In this document: positions 5,684 through 11,136 of the stretch, piece by piece
Layout: each line of letters starts with the position of its first letter
How positions within the stretch are numbered: the stretch's first letter is position 1
Origin: an uncultured Rhodospirillaceae bacterium
GTDB taxonomy: Bacteria > Pseudomonadota > Alphaproteobacteria > RF32 > CAG-239
Direction of reading: 5' to 3'
DNA length: 11,136 nucleotides
Assembly (NCBI GenBank): GCA_900313355.1
Contig: OMQZ01000194.1
Coordinates: 1 to 11,136 of the forward strand
Notes under the pieces: model-generated
Told to the model about the DNA's origin: nothing
The model's input: the letters and a program-made list of their open reading frames with translations, nothing else
Databases searched by the model: none
Program-made: the position numbers and the translations under genes

Positions 5684-6463
5684 ATGAATATTAAAAACAT
5701 ATTGTTAACAACGGCCGCAGTAACTCTTATGGTCAGTGCAGCTCATGCAAGAGATTTTACGGGATCTCTGTTTTTGCCGGCAAAAGGCGAATTATTGTCA
5801 GATACTTCTCTTGAATGGTCTCGCTCAAAAGCGCGTCATGTGAAAGCTGAAAAGAACTTTGCTGTCGGTGAGGAACTGACTTACGGTTTAACAGATAACT
5901 TTTCTGTTTACGGTGATGTCATAAATGCATTCAATTTTGATCGTTTGACAAATCGTCAATACAACAACGAACACAACTTTGCTTATGAAGTCGGTGCGAA
6001 ATATAACTATAGCTACGATAATCTTCTGACACAAATCGGTTTGGGTTATTTCACATTCCAACCTCGTTCTTGGTATGGCCATCATATCAACGGTGTCAAA
6101 GTTGATGACGGCTGGTATAAAGAACTCAGATTTGAAGCTCAAGTCGGTTATGATATGGGCAACGGGCTTGTTCCGTATGCGATGTTCACACTTGATTCGC
6201 CGATTGATCAATCTGATCGCGTAATTGACTATTCTGTTTTCGGCGGTGTTCACCAAACTCTTGACAGAGTTGCTCTTGATGGTGGTTTGCGTTATGACTT
6301 TGTTACACACGGAAACAACACAAATCAGTTATATTTACAAGGCGAAGCTGACTACTTCCTGACAGACTCTGTTGCTCTCGGCGTTCATGGTGACTATATG
6401 TTGGGCGGAAGCACCTATCAGCATGATATGACCATTGGTGCACAAGTTAAAGTATTATTCTAA
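5684..6463 (+). CDS. Outer-membrane beta-barrel protein, function unknown
   Basis: The 259-residue product has a classical Sec signal peptide, MNIKNILLTTAAVTLMVSAAHA, with cleavage expected before RDFTGS. The mature part of about 237 residues shows alternating aromatic/hydrophobic strands such as NFSVYGDVINAFNF, LTQIGLGYFTFQP, YSVFGGVHQTL and VALDGGLRYDF, and ends in VKVLF, the terminal Phe pattern recognised by the BAM complex. Size suits a barrel of roughly 10-12 strands, perhaps a porin-like or structural protein. An ATG at 5666 is in frame, but AAAGGAA sits eight bases before 5684 and the signal peptide starts cleanly there. It is the only plus-strand gene, divergent from the 5072-5488 gene and followed by a strong terminator. 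Confidence 0.85.
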   Translation: MNIKNILLTTAAVTLMVSAAHARDFTGSLFLPAKGELLSDTSLEWSRSKARHVKAEKNFAVGEELTYGLTDNFSVYGDVINAFNFDRLTNRQYNNEHNFAYEVGAKYNYSYDNLLTQIGLGYFTFQPRSWYGHHINGVKVDDGWYKELRFEAQVGYDMGNGLVPYAMFTLDSPIDQSDRVIDYSVFGGVHQTLDRVALDGGLRYDFVTHGNNTNQLYLQGEADYFLTDSVALGVHGDYMLGGSTYQHDMTIGAQVKVLF

Positions 6464-6484
6464 TCCTTTAGATTAAAACAAAAG

Positions 6485-6512
6485 TCCCTCGTTCACTCGA
6501 GGGATTTTTTTT
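6485..6512 (+). terminator. Rho-independent terminator of the outer-membrane protein gene
   Basis: TCCCTCG and CGAGGGA form a seven-base stem with a TTCACT loop followed by eight T. On the minus strand A8 precedes the stem and CTTTTGTTTT follows it, so it may also stop transcripts of the converging 6551-6748 gene. Confidence 0.9.
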
Positions 6513-6550
6513 ATATCACAATCTGTTTTAAGATCTTCAGATCATTTTTT

Positions 6551-6748
6551 CTAACAGTGAATTCTTTCTCCATCAACACGACAATCTTCAATAACAGCTT
6601 CAACAGCATGTTGAAAATCATAATCATATTGTAAATCAAAATAATCCATCCCCGCAACTTCCGCTTTGACAGATTTAATTATTTTATTGGCGGCAAAACC
6701 GCAGACTAATCCGCATACAAACATCACAATCATCATAGATTTTTTCAT
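6551..6748 (-). CDS. Very small membrane-anchored or secreted protein, function unknown
   Basis: The 65-residue product starts MKKSMMIVMFVCGLVCGFAAN, a basic start followed by a hydrophobic segment (about 5-20) that acts as signal peptide or anchor. The rest is short and acidic (MDYFDLQYDYDFQ) and ends with a cysteine pair, DCRVDGERIHC. The N-terminal cysteines do not form a normal lipobox. A good AAGGA site precedes the ATG, and a promoter and downstream terminator are present, so the gene is probably real despite its size. It converges on the outer-membrane protein gene. I do not recognise the family; an exported small protein forming a C-terminal disulfide is only a guess. Confidence 0.7.
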   Translation of the reverse strand: MKKSMMIVMFVCGLVCGFAANKIIKSVKAEVAGMDYFDLQYDYDFQHAVEAVIEDCRVDGERIHC

Positions 6749-6784
6749 GGGCTTGTTTCCTTTTTTAAGTTTTTCTCATATTTT

Positions 6785-6812
6785 TTTATAATACTTGTTT
6801 GTTGTTGAACAA
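6785..6812 (-). promoter_or_regulatory. Possible promoter of the 65-residue protein gene
   Basis: TTGTTC (6812-6807) and TATAAA (6790-6785) are 16 bases apart, after the upstream terminator at 6843-6870. The predicted leader is about 30 bases. Confidence 0.45.
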
Positions 6813-6842
6813 GGAAATTTTCAGCTCTTTAACATATTTTTA

Positions 6843-6870
6843 AAACAAAAAATGCGCCAAATTCGGCGCA
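6843..6870 (-). terminator. Rho-independent terminator of the 6906-7490 gene
   Basis: TGCGCC-GAATTT-GGCGCA on the minus strand is followed by TTTTTTGTTTT, about 35 bases past the stop. Confidence 0.85.
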
Positions 6871-6905
6871 CTTTAAGTTTTTGTGTTCATATTGAATATT
6901 TTTCT

Positions 6906-7490
6906 TTATTCAACGATAACCGGCTCGTGCTTTTTCCATCTGGCTTTGATTTCGATTTCATCACCGGCGGTTGCATTAATCATATGTCTGAACACTTTGT
7001 TGTGCCATGTTGCGGTCGTCTTTGGCAAGATTTCATCTCCATTGACCGTAACAGATGTATAATCCACCCAATTTTCAATAATCTTGTTATTGGCATCACG
7101 TTTATCCGGACCACGCAAGATCATTGTGATTTCGGCATCATTTAAGACTTTGATGTTTATTTTTGCTTTATTGCTTTTTCTTTGAACCGTGTAGCCTTGA
7201 TAACCTAATCTCGGCATCCAACCAACTTGTTTTTCCGGATTTTCAGCCCCGTCGACATAAACTTCAAATTGCGGATTTTCTTCATCAACCAATGTTGTTG
7301 TAAAGTCTATGCGTGCCGTTATTTTTTCGATTTGTTGCTCTGCTATGGCCGTTACCACTCTTTGTTCAGGCACAACCGATGTATTACATTTTTTTAAGAC
7401 TATCACAACGCCTAAAATTGCCACCAACAGTGCGACGATAATAGAAATTACGCTTTTCTTGGCGCTTATTTTTTGTGTCTTTTTTGCCAT
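6906..7490 (-). CDS. Membrane-anchored protein of unknown function
   Basis: The 194-residue product has a basic N-terminus (MAKKTQKISAKKS), one transmembrane helix (about 14-32) and a beta-rich extracytoplasmic domain of about 150 residues. The last half contains AEITMILRGPDKRD, WVDYTSVTVNGDEIL and TWHNKVFRHMINATAGDEIEIKARWKKH. From memory, similar phrases occur in C-terminal accessory domains of some surface polysaccharide and glycosyltransferase proteins of gut bacteria; I cannot confirm this, so no function is assigned. An ATG at 7526 would add 12 residues, but AAAGGA lies eight bases before 7490 and the upstream ATG would fall at a leader hairpin, so 7490 is preferred. It is a single-gene unit with its own terminator. 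Confidence 0.8.
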   Translation of the reverse strand: MAKKTQKISAKKSVISIIVALLVAILGVVIVLKKCNTSVVPEQRVVTAIAEQQIEKITARIDFTTTLVDEENPQFEVYVDGAENPEKQVGWMPRLGYQGYTVQRKSNKAKINIKVLNDAEITMILRGPDKRDANNKIIENWVDYTSVTVNGDEILPKTTATWHNKVFRHMINATAGDEIEIKARWKKHEPVIVE

Positions 7491-7520
7491 ATTTAGATTC
7501 CTTTCGTTTGTATTTCTTTC

Positions 7521-7566
7521 ATGCAATTAAAACAAGTTTTCCTTCTTTGTCTTGTTTTAATTGCAT
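7521..7566 (-). promoter_or_regulatory. Perfect 16-bp inverted repeat in the leader of the 6906-7490 gene
   Basis: ATGCAATTAAAACAAG (7521-7536) and its exact complement (7551-7566) flank a 14-base loop that is purine-rich on the minus strand and contains AAGGA. The stem ends about 30 bases before the start codon. On the plus strand the hairpin is followed by T7CT4 and could end antisense transcription. Confidence 0.7.
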
Positions 7567-7572
7567 TTTTTT

Positions 7573-7601
7573 CTTTTAATACCTTTATTTTTTGATGTCA
7601 A
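7573..7601 (-). promoter_or_regulatory. Possible promoter of the 6906-7490 gene
   Basis: A perfect TTGACA (7601-7596) lies 17 bases before TAAAAG (7578-7573), or 14 before TATTAA. With the former, transcription would begin at the upstream edge of the inverted repeat at 7566. The -10 choice is uncertain. Confidence 0.45.
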
Positions 7602-7645
7602 GCGTTCAATAAATTTTTCAGACATTTACTTCTCTTCAAATAAAA

Positions 7646-7675
7646 CAAAAACCGCCCGTAAAAGAGCGGTTTTTA
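7646..7675 (-). terminator. Rho-independent terminator of the ffh-rplS cluster
   Basis: On the minus strand ACCGCTC and GGGCGGT pair with one wobble around a TTTTAC loop, extended by flanking A and T tracts, ending TTTTTGTTTT. It starts about 20 bases after the rplS stop. Confidence 0.88.
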
Positions 7676-7695
7676 ATTTTCTTAAAAGCAAATGA

Positions 7696-8097
7696 TTATT
7701 TTTCAGCTTTTGCTTTGTCGGCAGCAGCTTTTGATGTTGTTGTCAAATCGTCGGCAATACGAGCTGACTTACCACGCAATGCACGCAAGAAATAAAGTTT
7801 TGCACGGCGAACTTTACCGATACGTGCAACTTCAATCTTTGCAACATTCGGAGAATAAAGCGGGAACACACGTTCAACACCTTCACCGAAAGAAATTTTG
7901 CGAACTGTGAATGAAGAGTTTAAGCCATCGTTTTTGCGAGCGATGCAAACACCTTCATAAATTTGGATACGCTCACGATCGCCTTCTTTAACTTTCGTGT
8001 GAACTCTCAAGGTATCACCGGCTTTGAAATCCGGAAGGTTTTTACCTTGTGTGAGCTTTTCCATTTGCTCTTTTTCTAAATTTTTCAAAATATTCAT
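7696..8097 (-). CDS. rplS: 50S ribosomal protein L19
   Basis: Large-subunit protein located at the subunit interface. The 133-residue product shows the family hallmarks [33 protein letters not shown] (about 24-56), [24 protein letters not shown] (62-85) and [20 protein letters not shown] (94-113). The last 20 residues are an Ala/Lys-rich tail, common in this class. Start 8097 has AAAAGG upstream. It is the last gene of the ffh-rpsP-rimM-trmD-rplS cluster, 39 bases after trmD, and is followed by a terminator. Confidence 0.97.
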   Translation of the reverse strand: MNILKNLEKEQMEKLTQGKNLPDFKAGDTLRVHTKVKEGDRERIQIYEGVCIARKNDGLNSSFTVRKISFGEGVERVFPLYSPNVAKIEVARIGKVRRAKLYFLRALRGKSARIADDLTTTSKAAADKAKAEK

Positions 8098-8136
8098 CAG
8101 TTTAACCTTTTCTTTAAAATTTGTTATCTTATAACC

Positions 8137-8826
8137 CTAAACCTTTTTTAAATCAAGATATTTTTTAAAAAGGTCAGGACGCCTTTCTTTTGTTATCTTC
8201 AAGGACTGTTCTTGACGCCATTTTGCAACATTTGCATGGTGGCCGGAGAGCAAAACTTCCGGAACTTTCTTACCATTCCATTCGACGGGGCGCGTATATT
8301 GCGGATATTCCAAAAGGCCGTTTTCAAAACTTTCTTCATGTGATGACTCATCATTGCCCAAAACACTGTCCAAAAGTCTGATTGTTCCGTCAAGCAAAAT
8401 CATTGCCGCTTGTTCGCCTCCGGTTAAGACATAATCACCGATGCTGATTTCATCAGGCTCATATGTTTCAATAATCCGTTCGTCGATGCCCTCAAAACGA
8501 TTGCATATAATCGTTATTGATTGCTCCTTTGTCAGTTCGTGCAATTTTTGTTGTGTGAGCGGTTTTCCTCTCGGTGTCATATAAATCAATTTTCCGCCTT
8601 TATAGTTGGCATCAATTGCCGAGCCTAAAATGTCTGCTCTCATCACCATTCCGGCGCCCCCGCCGCAAGGTGTGTCATCAACAGAACCGTATTTATCTGT
8701 TGCGTAATCTCTGATGTTGACAACCTCTAAGCTCCACTTTCCTTCAGACAAGGCCTTGCCTGTCAAAGAAAAGCCCAAGAACCCCGGAAAAACTTCAGGA
8801 TAAAGCGTTAAAACCTTAACCTTCAT
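8137..8826 (-). CDS. trmD: tRNA (guanine-37-N1)-methyltransferase TrmD
   Basis: SPOUT-class enzyme that uses S-adenosylmethionine to make m1G37 in tRNAs reading CNN codons, preventing +1 frameshifts (family knowledge). The 229-residue product has MKVKVLTLYPEVFPGFL at the N-terminus, DDTPCGGGAGMVMR (about 50-63), the trefoil-knot cofactor region ERIIETYEPDEISIGDYVLTGGEQAA, the DSVLGNDESSHEESF loop with the catalytic aspartate, and YTRPVEWNGKKVPEVLLSGHHANVAKWR. A frame open to 8865 would add 13 residues lying wholly inside rimM; GAGGGA directly before 8826 and the family's usual MKxxVLTLFPE start favour 8826. The gene overlaps the end of rimM by 11 bases, so coupled translation is likely. Confidence 0.97.
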   Translation of the reverse strand: MKVKVLTLYPEVFPGFLGFSLTGKALSEGKWSLEVVNIRDYATDKYGSVDDTPCGGGAGMVMRADILGSAIDANYKGGKLIYMTPRGKPLTQQKLHELTKEQSITIICNRFEGIDERIIETYEPDEISIGDYVLTGGEQAAMILLDGTIRLLDSVLGNDESSHEESFENGLLEYPQYTRPVEWNGKKVPEVLLSGHHANVAKWRQEQSLKITKERRPDLFKKYLDLKKV

Positions 8827-9349
8827 CTTTTCCCTCGTCTTTGATGTATGCCACAGAAGCATCACTTATCACAACAAAACCGTTTTTGATATCCACACTC
8901 GGCACAAAAGCATCATCAAACGGCAGCATTTGTGTTTGTTTCATGCCCTCAAATTTAATTTCCAAAATATCTCCGGCACCGAAATTAAACACCCCCACAA
9001 CTTGTCCGATTTGTTCATTTGTATTTTCTTTAACAACTTTTAATCCGACCAAATCCGTCTGATAAAAAGTGTTTTTTTCCAAATCAGGCAACACATCGCG
9101 AGAAACATAAAGCTCCGTCCCTCTCAAGTCTTCTGCTTCATTTCGTGAATCAACTCCCGAAATTTTCACACGCAAAAGTTCTTTTGAAAAACCGACAACG
9201 TGTGCATCAAAAACGCGCGTTCCGTCTTTGTTTGAAAGTTTGCCGTAGGCACACACATCTTTCGGATTTGAAGTAAAGCTTTTGACTTTAACTTCTCCTT
9301 TGATACCGTGCGCCGCAACTATTTTTCCCAAACAAACCCGGTCTGACAT
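8816..9349 (-). CDS. rimM: 16S rRNA processing / 30S maturation factor RimM
   Basis: Assembly factor that binds S19 and the 30S head during late maturation (family knowledge). The 177-residue product contains the N-terminal motif LGKIVAAHGIKGEVKVKSFT (about 7-26), the linker DSRNEAEDLRGTELYVSRDVLP, and the PRC-barrel domain from about residue 95, FYQTDLVGLKVV, GVFNFGAGDILEI and MLPFDDAFVPSVD. AAGGAC lies upstream of the 9349 start. It overlaps trmD by 11 bases; its final codons KDEG contain the trmD start, the arrangement of the conserved rpsP-rimM-trmD-rplS operon. Confidence 0.96.
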   Translation of the reverse strand: MSDRVCLGKIVAAHGIKGEVKVKSFTSNPKDVCAYGKLSNKDGTRVFDAHVVGFSKELLRVKISGVDSRNEAEDLRGTELYVSRDVLPDLEKNTFYQTDLVGLKVVKENTNEQIGQVVGVFNFGAGDILEIKFEGMKQTQMLPFDDAFVPSVDIKNGFVVISDASVAYIKDEGKDEG

Positions 9350-9381
9350 ATTTTCAGTCCTTAAAAAATAATATTTAACAA

Positions 9382-9768
9382 TTATTCAGCGGTTTCAGCC
9401 GTAGCAGCAGCGGCAGCCTCTTGAGCAGCTTTTGCTTTTTCTTCTTTTTCTTTGATGCGCTCTAATGTTTTTGCACGAGGCGCAGATTTTTTCGGTTGTT
9501 CATGAATTGCCGGAGCTTCACACAAACCTAAAGCTGCAAATAATTTTTGCAATCTTTCTGTCGGCTCTGCACCTTTTTTAAGCCATGCAGAAACCCTTTC
9601 AACATCAACGATCAAACGATCTTGATGATCCTTCGGAAGAAGCGGATTATATGTACCTAATTTTTCGATAAAACGTCCATCGCGAGGTGCGCGTTGATCT
9701 GCGGCAACAATACGATAGAACGGACGTTTTTTAGAACCGCCTCTTGATAATCTGATACGAACTGCCAT
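9382..9768 (-). CDS. rpsP: 30S ribosomal protein S16 with C-terminal tail
   Basis: Small-subunit assembly protein. The 128-residue product has the conserved [24 protein letters not shown] at the N-terminus, [16 protein letters not shown] (about 29-44) and [22 protein letters not shown] (56-77). Beyond about residue 85 is an Ala/Lys/Glu-rich helical tail rising to a run of alanines; such tails are typical of Alphaproteobacteria, where S16 is longer than the usual 80-90 residues. AAAGGAA lies nine bases before 9768. It follows ffh after 60 bases and leads into rimM after 32. Confidence 0.97.
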   Translation of the reverse strand: MAVRIRLSRGGSKKRPFYRIVAADQRAPRDGRFIEKLGTYNPLLPKDHQDRLIVDVERVSAWLKKGAEPTERLQKLFAALGLCEAPAIHEQPKKSAPRAKTLERIKEKEEKAKAAQEAAAAATAETAE

Positions 9769-9828
9769 TTTATAAATTCCTTTCTTAAAAAGTTAAATTG
9801 TTATGGTTCTATACCTTATGGCAAAGGC

Positions 9829-11136
9829 CTAAAACCGTTTGTTGTTCATCGGGTTAAAAGGAAAACCTCCCATGCCCGAACGTTTGACCATTTGGGCAAG
9901 TCCCTTCATCGAGCCGAATTTACCCATTTGTTTCATCATCGAAGCCATTTGCTCATATGATTTTAAGAGCTTATTGACATCCGTTACTTCAACCCCTGAG
10001 CCTGATGCAATACGCTTTTTGCGGCTTGCCTTGATGATATCGGGGTTAGACCTTTCGGCCTTTGTCATTGAAAGAATAATTGCCTCTTGTTTTTTCAAGA
10101 TTTCATCACCGTTGATTTGTTCAAGCTGAGCTTTGTATTTCGAAATTCCGGGGATCATTGATAAGATGCTCCCCATTGAGCCGAGCTTTTTCATCTGGCG
10201 CATTTGAGAAAGCAAATCGTTTAAATCAAATTTGCCTTTCATCATTTGAAGCGCTTCTTTTTCAGCCTGTGCACGATCGATATTTTCCATCGCCTTTTCA
10301 ACGAGGGTGACCACATCACCCTGTCCTAAAATGCGACCGGCTATTCGGTCAGCATGAAAAGCCTCGATTTCATCTGTCTTTTCACCTGTTCCCAAATATT
10401 TAATGGGCACACCCGTAACCATTTTCATAGACAGTGCCGCGCCGGCTCTTGATGAGCCGTCAACTCGTGTTAAAACAAGCCCCGTTACACCGATTTTTTC
10501 GTTGAAAGCTTTGGCAACATTGCACGCCTCTTGACCGATTAGGGCATCACAAACGAGCAGTGTTTCAATCGGATTTGAAAGTTTTTTGACCTCCGAAACC
10601 TCGCCCATCAGCTCTTCGTCAATTTGAAGACGTCCTGCCGTATCCAAAAACAAAACATCATAAACGCCTGTTTTTGCTGTTTTTAGGGCACGCTCCGTGA
10701 TTTCAATCGGCGTTTCTCCCTCAACAATCTCAAGGCAGTCAACACCAACCTGCTTTCCAAGCTGAGCCAATTGCTCGCGTGCCGCCGGACGATAAACATC
10801 AAGTGATGCCATCAACACCTTTTTGTTTTTCTTGAGTTTGTTTGCAATTTTTGCTGTTGTTGTTGTTTTTCCGGAGCCTTGCAAACCAACCATCAAAACC
10901 ACAGCCGGTGCCGGTGCGTTTAAATTGATCTCGGTTTCGTCGCTGCCTAAAAGCTTGACGAGTTCGTCATGCACAATCTTGACAACCATCTGACCGGGCT
11001 GAACTGAACGCACAACCTTTTCGCCCAAAGCCTGCTCTTTAACGTGAGCGATAAAGTCTTTGACAACAGAGAGTGAAACATCGGCTTCCAAAAGGGCGAC
11101 TCTGATTTCGCGCATTGCCGAATCGATATCCGCCTC
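9829..11136 (-). CDS. ffh: Signal recognition particle protein Ffh (5' end outside window)
   Basis: GTPase subunit of the bacterial SRP that binds signal sequences and 4.5S RNA and delivers ribosomes to FtsY at the membrane. The frame is open to the window edge and gives about 435 residues; roughly the first 25 are missing. The NG domain shows MREIRVALLEADVSL, the P-loop GLQGSGKTTTTAKIA, DTAGRLQIDEELM, TRVDGSSRAGAALS and GTGEKTDEIEAF. The M domain shows KGKFDLNDLLSQMRQMKKLGSMGSILSMIPG and the RNA-binding SRKKRIASGSGVEVTDVNKLLK, with a Met-rich end. The G4 motif is TRVD rather than TKxD, and SSRAG replaces the usual D-x-R-GG. An internal ATG at 11115 is not the start, since the EAD-IDSA residues before it fit the family. 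It heads the rpsP-rimM-trmD-rplS cluster. Confidence 0.96.
   Translation of the reverse strand, partial: EADIDSAMREIRVALLEADVSLSVVKDFIAHVKEQALGEKVVRSVQPGQMVVKIVHDELVKLLGSDETEINLNAPAPAVVLMVGLQGSGKTTTTAKIANKLKKNKKVLMASLDVYRPAAREQLAQLGKQVGVDCLEIVEGETPIEITERALKTAKTGVYDVLFLDTAGRLQIDEELMGEVSEVKKLSNPIETLLVCDALIGQEACNVAKAFNEKIGVTGLVLTRVDGSSRAGAALSMKMVTGVPIKYLGTGEKTDEIEAFHADRIAGRILGQGDVVTLVEKAMENIDRAQAEKEALQMMKGKFDLNDLLSQMRQMKKLGSMGSILSMIPGISKYKAQLEQINGDEILKKQEAIILSMTKAERSNPDIIKASRKKRIASGSGVEVTDVNKLLKSYEQMASMMKQMGKFGSMKGLAQMVKRSGMGGFPFNPMNNKRF

Noticed and set aside
5888..6310. Minus-strand frame of 140 codons inside the outer-membrane protein gene
   Set aside because: The plus-strand product has a signal peptide, barrel pattern and terminal Phe; the reverse frame has none of these.
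7491..7526. Longer start at 7526 for the membrane-anchored protein
   Set aside because: The ATG overlaps the arm of the inverted repeat, while AAAGGA is correctly placed for 7490.
8827..8865. Longer trmD start at 8865
   Set aside because: The extra 13 residues lie wholly within rimM, do not match the family's N-terminus, and a good purine-rich site precedes 8826.
9769..9828. Internal promoter between ffh and rpsP
   Set aside because: TTGCCA is present but no acceptable -10 box follows at a suitable distance.

Overview
The window looks like core chromosome of a low-GC alphaproteobacterium. The order ffh-rpsP-rimM-trmD-rplS, a separate rplM-rpsI pair, S16 and L19 with Ala/Lys/Glu-rich tails, and the TypA and L13 sequences all fit that class. 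An uncultured gut-type lineage is my inference from composition only. All genes but one lie on the minus strand.

Right to left along the minus strand: the end of the window (9829-11136) holds ffh, missing only its first few residues, then rpsP, rimM, trmD and rplS (7696-9768), a closely packed translation operon closed by a terminator at 7646-7675. Two membrane-anchored proteins of unknown role follow, each with its own promoter and separated by a terminator: a 194-residue protein (6906-7490, with a perfect 16-bp stem in its leader) and a 65-residue protein (6551-6748). A plus-strand beta-barrel outer-membrane protein (5684-6463) converges on the latter.

The region 4125-5488 is the least ordinary part. 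It contains three small unrecognised genes. Two of them (4125-4562 and 4592-4936) are clear tandem paralogues with GC near 50%, in very AT-rich surroundings. All three lack the AAGGA-type ribosome binding site used by every neighbouring gene and seem to share a leader pattern.

Next come rplM-rpsI (2832-3919, one-base overlap, strong promoter); S9 carries an unusual 80-residue Lys/Thr/Ala-rich N-terminal extension. An AT-rich orphan substrate-binding protein gene (1453-2565) sits between rpsI and typA. It is bracketed by two ~130-bp imperfect direct repeats, each containing a terminator, the typA promoter region and the first codons of typA. This indicates that the gene was inserted with duplication of the ancestral rpsI-typA intergenic region. 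The 5' 440 codons of typA (1-1320) end the window.

There is no gene-free stretch over 300 bases, and I saw no tRNA, rRNA, CRISPR or insertion sequence.
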